Of a stretch of 64,000 nucleotides of DNA, positions 1-12,424 are shown piece after piece. The notes beneath the pieces were generated by a model that saw only the letters and a list, made by a program, of their open reading frames with translations, had not been told where the DNA came from and did not search any database. The stretch covers positions 6,758,001 through 6,822,000 of the forward strand of contig NW_025791658.1 of NCBI RefSeq assembly GCF_921293095.1. The letters run 5' to 3'. The position numbers were made by a program, and so were the translations under genes. The number at the start of each line of letters is the position of its first letter. Within the stretch, counting starts at the first letter, position 1. Origin of the DNA: Ischnura elegans (lineage: Eukaryota; Arthropoda; Insecta; Odonata; Coenagrionidae).

Positions 1-221
1 AAAGTCCTGGAATTCTATTTTTCCCTAATATCTTTATAATTTCATGAGGCAAGGGACTTGAACTCTTGAACTCTGAAGGATATAATTAAGGTTCATAATT
101 AGACAAACGTTAAAGAAAACTAATGAAGTCATTACAGTCGAATTTACGATCGATACTAAAGTGCATTCGATAGTATACCTTTTGCCGCGGAATTTTTATA
201 GTTATTGGGATAAGACTTATA

Positions 222-2250
222 GGCTGCTATTCTGGATGGAATAGCATTATGCTAATCTCCGATATTGCAACCGATGTTGCTATAATATAGCGTATTGCAA
301 CGCCTATGCTATTTGGTATTCAGAACGGTTGCAATTCGTGTTTTTACTACACCGGAAGACGTAATTCTCAGAATAGCATAGGCCCGTAGCAATTCACTAT
401 TCTGAACGGCGAATTGCAACCGGTAGGCTTGCTATAATATTACGCAGCCTTCGAGGCCGAGCTATTCGGTATTGCAACCCTGAAAACGTGCGCATTGCGA
501 TGTCGAATTGTTTTTCTGAGGTTAAAGTAACATAATCAAGCATTGAAAAATGGAATAATAGCCAAAAATAAAATGTTATCTGCTTTATTTTAATTAAATA
601 ATAGTAGCATAAGTGATGAATATTTCACTAGTTAAGTGAATTGGTTAGAAATTAACATTCGAGCTTAATATATGAAGCTCAAGCTTGCTTCATCGACAGT
701 ACGAAAACAATAACAATTAATGCAAAGAATTACTACGATTAGCCCAAAATTTCCGTGTTTTATTCATATTTACAACTCATAATTTTATTTCATCACTTGA
801 CTTGCTACTAAAAATATCCTCAATGTAGGCTATCAGGTCGATTCTTGAAAATTTTCAAGCTTGTGTGAACACACTAACTCGCCAAATATAATAATAGTTA
901 CAGCTTTCAATGAAAACCATATATTACCATAATAATACCATTTACTTTGATCAGCCGTTCATTTCCTCAATTGGAAAGTATATACAAAAACATGCAACGA
1001 GTCGAAATTATTTTCCCCACTATTCGCTACCTTCTACAATTAAAACTTAAAATTTACAAACTTATAACACGGGCAGTCGACTTGAATTACTTGCTTGAAA
1101 ACAAAGGATTTCTCCGAACACCAATAAAGTTTCCGAACAAATATGATTCGCCACAAACGTTTAATGGAATATCCATGTACATCATTAATGCAATATATAT
1201 CATGTGGAATTCAATACAAATTGTTTCCTCTATAGGCAAGTAAGTTAGTCACACAATTAAGTTTCAGTATATCGGCACAGTTCGGGGTCTATCAAAAATT
1301 TCAGTGAGCATATTAAAATCAGCTGATACGAAAACAATAATAAGTGACACAACAGCACTTTCCACACGATTCACTTTTTCACAGTTGTTCCATCCATCCT
1401 CAAATTCACCATCACATCCCTCTGCTTTTTCCAAATCTGCAGCTGAAATATTGATACTATTCCATCATATTACATGAAAGCACAGCGGTGACGTTGCCAC
1501 CTACTTCATTTCCTAAACAGAGAATGAATACTGAAATTAGGGAGTCATATAATATAAAGCTAGTATTAGAAACGAAAGCTTCTAGTTCATACAGTAAAGC
1601 TATATCGTCACGATCAAAGCAATAAAAGTTGGTACATATTTATTTTGACATATATATGCGTTGCATATATATGCAACGAACAGACAGACTTCGAAGCCTA
1701 ATACGAAGAAAAGACAATTACGAAGAAAATCAAACATATTTAGCTTTCAATGATTATTTCGCATAACATATATCTCACGCTAAAGGACCGATCGGATATA
1801 GGTAAATGATTCAATATTTATGCCCGATAAATCATCATTATAACAGTAAAATTATGACCTAACCCACCTGTCTGAAGCCATTGTGATATTATCAAAACAA
1901 CAACAATCAGCTGATTTCCTAAACGAGATTTTCAAAGCGTATTATATAAATCCACGGTTTAATATAATTTTTAAATGCAAATGAAGCAATTATTTGTAAT
2001 TGCAAGTCAATATTCCATAAAATACAGAAAAATATATAAAATATCTTCTCCCCCATTGGTTGCGCAAACTGTTCAGAAAGTTTTTCATACGGGAAAGGGC
2101 GGAGCTTCCAAATAGCTCGCGCAAGGAATAGCATGATGCTATTCCGAACAAAATTATTACTACACGTCATTCTGAATACGGGGTCGTTGCAATAATGACC
2201 CGCAGAATAGCATATGCTATTTTTTGCAACGCTTATCCAGAATAGCAGCC
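222..2250. mobile_element. TIR DNA element, unit 1 of a tandem pair (non-autonomous)
   Basis: The unit begins GGCTGCTATTCTGGAT and ends with the exact reverse complement of those 16 bases. It is flanked by ATA on the left (219-221) and ATA on the right (2251-2253), the right one shared with the next unit. Subterminal regions are packed with short motifs such as attgcaac and gaatagcat in both orientations, as expected for transposase-binding repeats. The only long open frame (947-1243, 98 codons) begins with TTG rather than ATG and matches nothing I recognise, so I do not call it a gene. A 3-bp duplication is compatible with the PIF/Harbinger superfamily, but no transposase is present, so the superfamily is inference. 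Confidence 0.75.
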
Positions 2251-2253
2251 ATA

Positions 2254-4262
2254 GGCTGCTATTATGGATGGAATAGCATCATGCTATTCTTCATTATTGC
2301 AACCGATGTTGCTATAATATAGCGTATTGCAACGCCTATGCTATTTGGTATTACGAACGGTTGCAATTCGTGTTTTTACTACACCGGAAGACGTAATACT
2401 CAGAATAGCATAGACCCGTTGCTATTTACTATTATGAACGGCGAATTGCAACCGGTAGGCTTGCTATAATATTACGCGGTCTTCGATGCCGAGCAATTCG
2501 GTATTGCAACCAGAAAACGTGCGCATTGCGATGTCGAATTGTTTTTCTGAGGTTAAAGTAACCTAATCAAGCATTGAAAAATGGAATAATAGCCAAAAAT
2601 AAAATGATATCAGCTTTATTTTAATTAAATAATAGTAGCATAAGTGATGAATATTTAACTAGTTAAGTGATTTGGTTAGGAATTAACATTCGAGCTTAAT
2701 ATATGAAGCACAAGCTTGCTTCATCGACAGTACGAAAACAATAACAATTAATGCAAAGAATTACTACGATTAGCCCAAAATTTCCGTGTTTTATTCATAT
2801 TTACAATTCATAATTTTATTTCATCACTTGACTTGCTACTAAAAATATCCTCAATGTAGGCTATCAGGTCGATTCTTGAAAATTTTCAAGCTTGTGTGAA
2901 CACACTAACTCGCCAAATATAATAATAGTTACAGCTTTCAATGAAAACCATATATTACCATAATAATACCATTTACTTTGATCAGCCGTTCATTTCCTCA
3001 ATTGGAAAGTATATACAAAAACATGCAACGAGTCGAAATTATTTTCCCCACTATTCGCTACCTTCTACAATTAAAACTTAAAATTTACAAACTTATAACA
3101 CGGGCAGTCGACTTGAATTACTTGCTTGAAAACAAAGGATTTCTCCGAACACCAATAAAGTTTCCGAACAAATATGATTCGCCACAAACGTTTAATGGAA
3201 TATCCATGTACATCATTAATGCAATATATATCATGTGGAATTCAATACAAATTGTTTCCTCTATAGGCAAGTAAGTTAGTCACACAATTAAGTTTCAGTA
3301 TATCGGCACAGTTCGGGGTCTATCAAAAATTTCAGTGAGCACATAATAAAATAAGCTGATATGTAAACAATGATAACTGACACAACAGCACTTTCCACAC
3401 GATTCACTATTGCTAGATTCACTTTTTCACAGCTGTTCCATCCATCCTCAAATTCACCATCACCTCCCTCTGCTTTTTCCAAATATGCAGCTGAAATATC
3501 GATACTATTCCATCATAATACATGAAAGCACAGCTGTGACGTTGCCACCTACTTCATTTCCTAAACAGAGAATGAACACTGAAATTAGGGAGTCATATAA
3601 TATATAGATAACATTAGAAACGAAAGCTTCTAGTTCATACAGTAAAACGATATCGTCACGAGCAATACAATAAAAGTTGATACATATTAATTCTGATATG
3701 CAACAAACAGACTTCGAAGCCTAACACATTTACGAAGAAAATCAAACATATTTAGCTTTCAATGATTATTTCGCATAGCATATATCTCACGGTAAAGGAC
3801 CGATCGGATATAGGTAAATCATTGAATATTTATGTCCGATAAATCATCATTATAACAACGAAATTATGACCTAACCCACCTGTCTGAAGCCATTGGGAAA
3901 TTATCACAATCACAACAAACAGCTGATTTCTTAAATGAGATTTTCAAAGCGTATTATATATTTCCAAGGTTTAATATAATTTTTAAATGTAAATAAAGCA
4001 ATTATTTATAATTTCAAGTCAATATTCCGTAAAATACAGAAAAATATATAAAATATCTTCTCCCTCATTGGTTACGCAAACTGTTCAGAAAGTTTTTCAT
4101 ACGGGAAGAGGCGGAGCTTCCAAATAGCTCGCGCAAGAAATAGCATGCTGCTATTCCGAACAAAATTATTACTACGCTTCATTCATAATACGGGGTCGTT
4201 GCTATAATGACCCGCAGAATAGCGTATGCTATTTTTTGCAACGCTTATCCATAATAGCAGCC
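2254..4262. mobile_element. TIR DNA element, unit 2 of the tandem pair
   Basis: Near-identical second copy of the 222-2250 unit, offset by about 2031 bases. It starts GGCTGCTATTATGGAT and ends ATCCATAATAGCAGCC, so its own two ends match each other while differing from unit 1 at the same base. ATA flanks both sides (2251-2253 and 4263-4265). The 98-codon frame at 2978-3274 is identical to that of unit 1, and the surrounding several hundred bases look unchanged, implying a recent duplication or recent insertion. Small differences (for example loss of a tgcatatatatgcaacg stretch) lie in the right half. Confidence 0.75.
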
Positions 4263-4265
4263 ATA

Positions 4266-6000
4266 ATGGTATGTTAAGAAACCAATGTACTATTCAGACA
4301 AATAAATTATTTTGATGAGCTACATTTCCATATTAAGATATATCAATATGAAGTTATATCGATTGGTATCATTTTCTCTTATGATATTGACCGTTTCCTG
4401 TCTGGAATTTTCGGCGTAGTACCCGATTGACAATATGATTATTTAGTGATAATTACGTCTCTATTACAACCATTATTTCAATTTATATCGATATATATAA
4501 TATCAATGCAAAGTAAAAGGGAAAAACCTCAAATACTTCTCTATACGATTGTAATTATGCGAGATGATTGAAATTTTAAACATGTAATCCTTATCACGAA
4601 GGTCACATTTGGAAATGATGGGTGCTCCAAATGATCAATTTTTTGCAAGTTAGATCAAATGTACTTTCCCTGGATTCAACTTTTCAATGATAATTTTTTC
4701 ATTTGGCAAGATAAAAGGCTTAAACTCACATTGAAACTTAACATTAGGCTACCTAATTTAATTAATGTTACAGCATACCAATTCATGCAATGCAGTAAAA
4801 ATTATAATCGATAAATTATACATTCGATAGTGCACGCAGCAGTGTTAAAATTATTGCTGTGGAGATTAATTTAATAGTGTGTACTTGGACAGCAATTGAT
4901 ACATGCTGCATATCATTTATAATTATTCATATTGCTTTAGTGCGAAGATATAATGATTTAGAGATATACTGATACCATCAAATTCACCTGCTGTTTTAAA
5001 GGCATGTTTTCTAAATTAACAGAATACTATAAGGCTGCCAGTGTTTCATAAGTAATTGTCCGTAATGATGTGGGCCCCTTTTTGTATTCATTTAATGGCG
5101 ATATCTATTTTTGATGAAAAGTACATGAAAATAATGATTTAACCATACTACGTACATTTCATTCATATTTTCGGAGTGGTTGCTGACCCGAGAATGTGAT
5201 TGTTGAAGGCTGGTGGGACAACTCATTTAGATAACATGACTAGGACAATTTGTTTGAATCATCATCATCGACATCAGCGATATTATTGGGGGGATGAGAC
5301 AAGTAAGAAGAAATTAGGTTTTTTAAATTATAATAAGGTTTTTACCTTAGAATTTCATAATTTAATTTCCACCTAAAACTGAAAATACCTTACCTATAAT
5401 GCGTGAATTGTTGTTGATGCCTTTGACAGCCAATTCCGCTGAGGAGGACTCAGAGAATATTGCGTCAAATAAGTCATTTCAAAATGAAGTGCCAGGGAAA
5501 TCCATTCACTTATTTATATACATTCTAATTTACATACAGCTATGACCAAAAGCTATTTCGTACACACTACATTGCAATATAAATATTTCTCGAAGAAAAG
5601 AAAAATGGAGATTTTGTTTTAATAAGAGTTTCAGAAAACCTTTCGGAAAGAGTGTAAACTTTGGAATAGAAGTATACTTTTGCAAAAACTTTTTATGGCT
5701 TTGACACAAGAAATATTTGCTATCCACTCTTACCATAAATTACGTTCAAACTACGTTCGTTTATTTTATTAGATAAAATCCTGCTCTTGACAGGCATGCT
5801 TCTTCAAAGTAAGGCAGTCACACAATAAAGAATTATTCTTGGAAAAGCGTAGATTAAATGCATTCACAACTACCGACCTACCGAATAGGTCAGGCAATCT
5901 GGTTGAAATCGGTATTCGCTCCTTCCTTGAATTTCCTATTCCCAATACAGAAGAGGCAATCCTGAAACGTAAAATATATTACTTCTGTTATTATTACCAC
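4266..6000. other. Unassigned AT-rich sequence
   Basis: No convincing coding exon, terminal inverted repeat or RNA gene was recognised. The open frames here are short, lack ATG starts or lack protein-like composition. 5839-6111 is open but opens with TTG and runs into the repeat described at 6000-6126. Confidence 0.5.
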
Positions 6001-6126
6001 CGTTTTCTTTCAGTTACTGCAGTAGACTGCAGTGGAGGCGTCTGCAGGAGAGGAAAGGAGGCAACCCCTCCAGCCCCTGAAGTAGGTAGACCAACGGTAT
6101 ACAACAGGTAGTCACTCGCTGTCGAG
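6000..6126. repeat. Interspersed repeat, left part, interrupted by the hAT MITE
   Basis: The stretch reading gcaacccctccagcccctga ... gtcactcgctgtcgag continues on the far side of the MITE (13292-13340, tttttttgggagccagactt). The same family occurs uninterrupted and inverted at about 22520-22680, where the two halves are directly joined. It is therefore an older dispersed repeat into which the MITE inserted. Its class is unknown; a SINE is possible. Confidence 0.6.
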
Positions 6127-7365
6127 CAGGGTTGATTTAAATCACTTTGATTTAAATCATGATTTAAATCACGATTTAAATCACTTAATTTTTATTTTAA
6201 AAAATCAGGTGATTTTAATCACAATGTAATCTATATGTTTGATTTTTAAAGAGTCAAGAAAAGGAAGCTGTAAGTGTATAATTTTGATTTATATTTCTTA
6301 ATTAATACAATGAATCGACAGTTATCAGCACAATGGTGGCTCTTAAATAGAAATGATACTGTAGGAATGCATGTAACATGAAAATAAAAAAAATGGCTTT
6401 GGTTAGAATACTAGTGTATCCGTTGAAAAAAAATTGTTTTCTGATTTAACTTCTAATGCCCCGTTCACATTACGTTCTTTTTACGCCGGTTAGCCCCGAC
6501 CATGGTTACAAAACGAGGTGTGAACGCAAGTTCCCGTTAACCGTGGTTGGGATTCTGACCACCGTTTTCCGACCATGGTTGGCGGTAGTTCATGCGTGTG
6601 TGAACGCAAGTTGGTTAAAAGCTGGTTAGAAAAAGAAGAAGACGAAGCAGCAACGAAGTGGGATAGGAGGAAAGAAAACAGAAAATAAAGCATTCGTTGA
6701 GGAGACGGCCGTTATTGTTGAATTATATTCGTCAGAATTAATTCTAAGGAAAGTGTTATTGATTCATTCCGTAATTTGTTGTATATTATGAGATTTTAAA
6801 CCTGATTTAAGTTATGCGATATACTATATAGTTCGTAGTGAATTAGCTATTAGCTCGTATTGTATTGCTACGGACAGATTGAATAATCTATATTAATATT
6901 TTGCTAGAATTAAGTAAAATGTGCGAAAATACCATAATAGAAATCCGAAGGTCACAATGATTTTAATGTTTTGGTAAGAGTGCTTAGTCCCAGTTTGAAA
7001 AAGATCACTTATGTTCATCCTTGGACAAAGTTCTTCCACTATCAATATAAAACATCAGGCTAATGGCTTGTCAGATATAACTATAGAAAATAAAGTTAGA
7101 AACGTCGGGTGATACTACATATCGCAAAAGTACCACGTTCTTTCTCTTATTTCATAAGTTAAATTTCAATAATCGTCACATTTCTGCAAGTTATTCGTCC
7201 ACATTTGAAGAAGAGGTATAAGAGTTTTAATTTACGGTAGAGCATCGGATTGGATCATGTCCTTTGTCAAATCAGAAAACAATAATTGCGAAGAATATAA
7301 TGCAGCGAAAAGTGTATCTCCATCCCAAATCACAAGTGTGTCTCAATTGAGGCTCAAGTCTCAAG

Positions 7366-7930
7366 ATTACCCCTATGAAAAAATTGTATAAAACCTGTAT
7401 AAAATTGTATAAAACTTTTGTATACATTCTGTATAGAATTATATACAAGTTGTATACAGTCTCTATACAGATTGTATAAAATCTCTATACAGATTTTATA
7501 CAGTCTGTATACGTTATATACAAAAATGAGTGTATACAATTTGTATAAAAATATACATTTTTATACAAATTATATACAGGCTGTATAAGAATTGTATATG
7601 GGTTGTATACAATTTTATACGGGCTGAATAAGAATTGCATACGGATTGTGTGAAAGAAGACCTACCCTATGAAAAAATTGTATAAAACCTGTATAAAATT
7701 GTATAAAATCTCTATACAGATGTTATACAGTCTGTATACAAGTTATAAACAAAAATGAGTGTACATATACAATTTGTATAAAAATATGCATTTTTACACA
7801 AATTACATACACGCTGTAATAGAATAGTACATGGGCTGTATAAGAATTAAACATGGGCAGCATAAGAATTGTACATGGGCTGTATATGGGCTGAATAAGA
7901 ATTGTAAACGAACTGTATGAAAGAAGACCT
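7366..7930. repeat. Low-complexity tract of tgtataaaa/ctgtatac units, duplicated about 300 bp apart
   Basis: Dozens of imperfect copies of about 10 bases (tgtataaaat, ctgtatacag, tgtatacaat) fill the segment. A block beginning ccctatgaaaaaattgtata occurs at about 7370 and again at about 7672, so the tract appears to be two diverged units of roughly 300 bases. The minus-strand open frames here are made of the repeat and are not considered genes. Confidence 0.7.
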
Positions 7931-7990
7931 AGGAATACCTCATCCAAAATAGGTGGAGTAATACTACCCATTTTCTTCCTCATTTCATCT

Positions 7991-8943
7991 CAGGTCATAA
8001 AGAAACACTCATAAAAATTATTCCAACAGACCATTTCCCTTACCACACTTCCTCTAGGAACCCACATGCATACAAAGGCATAGATAAAAATGGAGTGAAT
8101 GCTGTCCAAAATATAACATTATAATCCTTTAAACATTGTTAAACTGAAAACTAACCAACCATTCAATACCAGATTTTTAAATGATAAATAGGGGATTCTC
8201 AAGTTAAGCAGTGGAAATTAAGAATAGCATGTAATTAATTCAAAGTAAAACATCACTTACTCATAAAAAAATAAACGTCTACAAAGTACTTCCCACACAG
8301 CACACGGACACCTTTAAGACACGTTCAGGTTAGGACTGAATTTCGTTCGATACTAGTATCTAAATAATAGGTCCAGACAATAATTTAAATAAATTAGGCT
8401 TCAATTCCATACACAATATTTATTGGGCTTCTTTGGTGAAATAATACAACACAAAGAAACTACATAAGTCTTGTGCACTTAATTTTCTTCTCCCCCTGCA
8501 ACTGTGTTGTTGCTGTCACTTGGCGTGCCTTAGTGAGTTTCTGATAGCCACCTCCACATCTTTTTCAGGGACTGACATGCTCTCCTGCACTGCTACTGTA
8601 GTAATGAAGTATATAAAAATTTCATTGTAGCAAGAAATTGTCTCTTGTAGGTATCAAGCAGATTACATAAGACAGGAAACTACAGTCTTATTAGTCTCGT
8701 GTTTAACATTCTTAAGGTTTCAAAATTAGGAAACCTGTCCATTTTAGGCCGTAAACATTTTAGAAACTTTTCTTTGGATTTTTCTTCTTCTTAAAAAAGA
8801 AAAAATTTTAAGTAAAAATATTAAGACATATATTTATAAATGAAAGTTATAAAATATACTAGTAATGCATATATTATAATTAAGAACATTTTTCATAGAG
8901 CAATTGTTGCACGACAGATCCGAATACAACGAACACAACTAAA
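7991..8943. other. Unassigned interior of the Harbinger-like element
   Basis: AT-rich sequence with no open frame of note, no inverted repeats and no recognised domains. It separates the tgtataaaa tract from the 168-codon frame. Confidence 0.4.
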
Positions 8944-9450
8944 ATGCAAGAATTTCCAAATGAATTGCTGCTACAATATTTTAAATCACCACTTTCAGTC
9001 CTGTACATCAACATCATGAAGCCACTTTTAACTAGAAATTACGTCCAAAGAATTTCAGGGAGAAAGGGTACATACCTTAATGTTTTCCGTAGGGGTGAAA
9101 TTGTCTCTTCTTATCGCCAAAATACACTTCTTCTTCAATCCATGAAGATCTATAGGAAAGGTAAAAACTTGAACTTTGGGTGTTTCCTTCGCATACCGGC
9201 ACCACACACGAGAAAGGCATATTTAACAAAAATGCCTCACAAACAAGTTTCTGAAGCCCACCGAATGAAATTAAAGAATAACGGAAACTTCACTATTCAC
9301 AAAAACTCTAATTTTCACCAACTTAACCACAAAAATCTAAGGAATATGGTGAAACAACGTAAACCACGTAATCTCCAACGGCGATCCTGGGCGATCCTTC
9401 CGCGGGCTCTCTTTCTCGGTGGCTATGGCCCCATCCGCAAAAGAAAATAG
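8944..9450 (+). CDS. Hypothetical ORF inside the Harbinger-like element (168 aa, no recognised domain)
   Basis: An ATG-initiated frame of 168 codons, long for this AT-rich region. The product would be basic (many K and R, especially in the last 50 residues) and has no transposase motif, zinc finger or membrane segment that I can see. It lies between the tgtataaaa tract and the 166-bp satellite. It could be a decayed accessory protein of the element or a chance open frame; the second is at least as likely. No splice sites were convincingly tied to it. Confidence 0.2.
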   Translation: MQEFPNELLLQYFKSPLSVLYINIMKPLLTRNYVQRISGRKGTYLNVFRRGEIVSSYRQNTLLLQSMKIYRKGKNLNFGCFLRIPAPHTRKAYLTKMPHKQVSEAHRMKLKNNGNFTIHKNSNFHQLNHKNLRNMVKQRKPRNLQRRSWAILPRALFLGGYGPIRKRK

Positions 9451-9660
9451 TCCCACAACGGATATGATTTTTTTTATCCAGAGTATCCAGAAACAAAATG
9501 ACTACTGTGTCATATATTAAATCACGAGTTTTTAGGAAATTTGGGCGTATGTGATACAATTTTATCGCTGCATATGAATTTGCCAGTGTACTGTGTAAAA
9601 CCATCGTACCGCTTCCTACAAACGTGACAAGGGGACACTATGGAAGCTATGGGTATGGGA

Positions 9661-10874
9661 AATTTTCCAAGTGGCATTGAATGACTAGCGTTGATGCATC
9701 TCCGAGAATCTTGTTTAAAACGCGTTTCATGATCTTTAGAAGCAATTGAACTCTCGAATGTGGAACATTATTTTGGTCCCCTTCTAAGTTGATTTTTGGA
9801 CTTCAATTTGTGTCGCCTCGGTTGAAAATTTTCCAAGTGGCATTGAATGGCTAACATTGATGGGTCTCCAAGAATCTTGTTTAAAACGCGTTTCATGATC
9901 TTTGGAAGCAATTGAACTCTTGAATTTGGAACATTATTTTTGTCCCCTACTAAGTTCATTTTTGGACTTAAATTTTTGACGCCTCGGTTGAAAAATTTCC
10001 AAGTGGCATTGAATGGCTAACATTGATGGATCTCCAAGAATCTTGTTTAAAACGCGATTCATGATCTTTAGAAGCAATTGAACTCTGGAATGTGGAACAT
10101 TATTTTTGTCCCCTAGTAAGTTCATTTTTGGACTTGAATATTTGACGCCTCGGTTGAAAAATTTCCAAGTGGCATTGAATGGCTAACATTGATGGATCTC
10201 CAAGAATCTTGTTTAAAACGCGATTCATGATCTTTAGAAGCAATTGAACTCTGGAATGTGGAACATTATTTTTGTCCCCTAGTAAGTTCATTTTTGGACT
10301 TAAATTTTTGACGCCTCGGTTGAAAATTTTCCAAGTGGCATTGAATGACTAGCGTTGATGGATCTCCAAGACTCTTGTTTAAAACGCGATTCATGATCTT
10401 TAGAAGCAATTGAACTCTCGAATGTGGAACATTATTTTGGTCCCCTTCTAAGTTGATTTTTGGACTTCAATTTGTGTCGCCTCGGTTGAAAATTTTCCAA
10501 GTGGCATTGAATGGCTAACATTGATGGGTCTCCAAGAATCTTGTTTAAAACGCGTTTCATGATCTTTGGAAGCAATTGAACTCTTGAATTTGGAACATTA
10601 TTTTTGTCCCCTACTAAGTTCATTTTTGGACTTAAATTTTTGACGCCTCGGTTGAAAATTTTCCAAGTGGCATTGAATGACTAGCGTTGATGGATCTCCG
10701 AGAATCTTGTTTAAAACGCGATTCATGATCTTTAGAAGCAATTGAACTCTCGAATGTGGAACATTATTTTTGTCCCCTACTAAGTTCATTTTTGGACTTG
10801 AATATTTGGCGCCTCGGTTGAAAAGTTTCCAAGTGGCATTGAATGGCTAACATTGATGGATCTCCAAGAATCTT
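9661..10874. repeat. 166-bp tandem satellite array, 7.3 copies, with a 664-bp higher-order period
   Basis: Monomers start at 9661, 9827, 9993, 10159, 10325, 10491 and 10657, with a partial eighth at 10823. Each contains ccaagtggcattgaatg, aagaatcttgtttaaaacgc and tggaacattatttt. The monomer at 9827 matches the one at 10491 better than its neighbours, and 9661 resembles 10325, giving a four-monomer (664-bp) higher-order repeat. Because 166 is not a multiple of three, the repeated 63-codon minus-strand frames change frame between monomers and are not coding. Confidence 0.95.
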
Positions 10875-10884
10875 ACATGTACAA

Positions 10885-10914
10885 TTCGGGATGTTGATGC
10901 ATCAACATCCCGAA
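10885..10914. repeat. Perfect 30-bp palindrome next to the satellite
   Basis: The half-site ttcgggatgttgatg is followed immediately by its exact reverse complement. It is followed within a few bases by overlapping agtact/tagtact inverted repeats (10920-10955). It lies 11 bases beyond the last satellite monomer. Confidence 0.9.
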
Positions 10915-10954
10915 CTATTCAGTACTGAAGTACTATAGTACTATTCAGTACTAA

Positions 10955-12280
10955 AAATGGTGATTCAAAATATTGTAGCAGCAATTCTTTTGAAAATTCT
11001 TGCATTTTAGTTGTCTTTTTTGTATTAATTCATTCGGTAAACGTGTGGGTAAAGGAGAAACTAGGAATAAGCTGCCAAGTTTATAGGTTCGAATATTGCT
11101 TCTTAGTTTGCCCTATGGTGTATTACACGTCGGCTTTCATCATTTCAAATTATCTTATGCTATAGTATAAAACAATAAAAATATCAGGCATAAAAATATT
11201 TACTATATTTACGAGCCTAGTAATTTGATTTCTCATGCAGAAATACCAAAAATTGGAAATGATTTGACCTAATAAGTTACATGGTATTTTATTATTTATT
11301 AATTTTAGGTGTCTGAGCTTCACATCGGTCCTTGTGATATCAGAAAATAATCTGTGGCCTTGGACGAGAAGACGAGGAGAAAATTCTTGCTGAATTGGAG
11401 GTGCCCAGATTGGAGGAAGGTACCATTGCTTCACTGTTACCTGTCGCCAAGAAGACAGACATTGTGGCAGAAGTGACATATTTGTGGATGTGGATTTGAT
11501 TTGTGCAAGTTGGTGCAGTGATAGTGGACGTTCATCGGAGAAAGTATTGACGATAGTTTGTATGTATCGACCAGTCCTCTTTTAAATAATTTTCTATTCG
11601 AAAGAGAATAAGAGTAATTGTTTCGCTAAATTAGATGTGGGATAGAAGAGAAAATTGGAAATATTATTGTGGTTGACAATAGAAAATACATAATATATGT
11701 ATTGTATTTCTGTGGGTTTTTTCTTTCCTGCCTCTTTAAAATTTCTTGCGGTGGTGACTTCATGCAAAGTAAGTATAAAATCGGAGGTGTGATCTAAGAG
11801 ATAACATGTTTTGTTTTACAAGTGTTTATGCTGGTGATTTGGCAGGACTTTCATATTTTTAATAGGGTGATACATTTACTGCAGTGACCTAGGGACTTTT
11901 ACTCATCCCAAATAATTTTTCAAATACTTTAGCGCCTGATATGGGTAAGTTTTAGTAGCTGAGACTGAACTATACGTTAATTTTTGCTTGCATTTTGATG
12001 AATTCGATCATACTAATAGCAGATGTGTCAGCAATCCTGTTTCATCGGCAATTTTTATTTAAAAATTTTATTTCGTCAGGCTTTAGGGTAAGCTTTTTAA
12101 TGCTCGTGGGCTATGTGATGTCTTATTTAGTGTCAAAATTAATAAGAATTTACTCTCATTAACATCTCAAGGTTTCCAAGTAAGTACGAGCCACTTAACA
12201 ATGCTGGATGCTGGGGGTGCGTGAATTAGCCATGAGAATCTCATTTTTCGCAGAGTTATTTAAGTGGCCGAGTAAGTTTT
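10955..12280. other. Unassigned interior of the Harbinger-like element
   Basis: No domain-bearing open frame was recognised. A 109-codon minus-strand frame (11150-11479) has no supporting motif. The last part shows nothing but ordinary AT-rich sequence before the 12281 palindrome. Confidence 0.4.
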
Positions 12281-12424
12281 GTAAGTTCTCAATGGGTAAA
12301 TAATACTATATCATGAATTCTAATTACCATGAAAAACTCACAACCGACAAAACTTTGTCGGTCGTGAGTCTTTCATGGTAATTAGAATTCATGATATGGT
12401 GTTATTTACCTATTGAGAACTTAC
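12281..12424. repeat. 144-bp near-perfect foldback (hairpin MITE or cruciform)
   Basis: The left arm starts GTAAGTTCTCAATGGGTAAA and the right arm ends with its near-exact reverse complement. The arms are about 70 bases with only a few mismatches, and the middle is gacaaaactttgtc, so almost no loop is left. This could be a tiny foldback insertion within the Harbinger-like element or a structural signal of it. Confidence 0.85.

Noticed and set aside
947..1243. 98-codon frame identical in both 2-kb units
   Set aside because: It starts with TTG, has no recognised domain, and its identity reflects recent duplication of the whole DNA unit, not selection on protein.
9768..10789. Five repeated 63-codon minus-strand frames in the satellite array
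   Set aside because: They are the same repeat sequence read repeatedly; the 166-bp period changes frame every monomer and there is no conserved gene structure.
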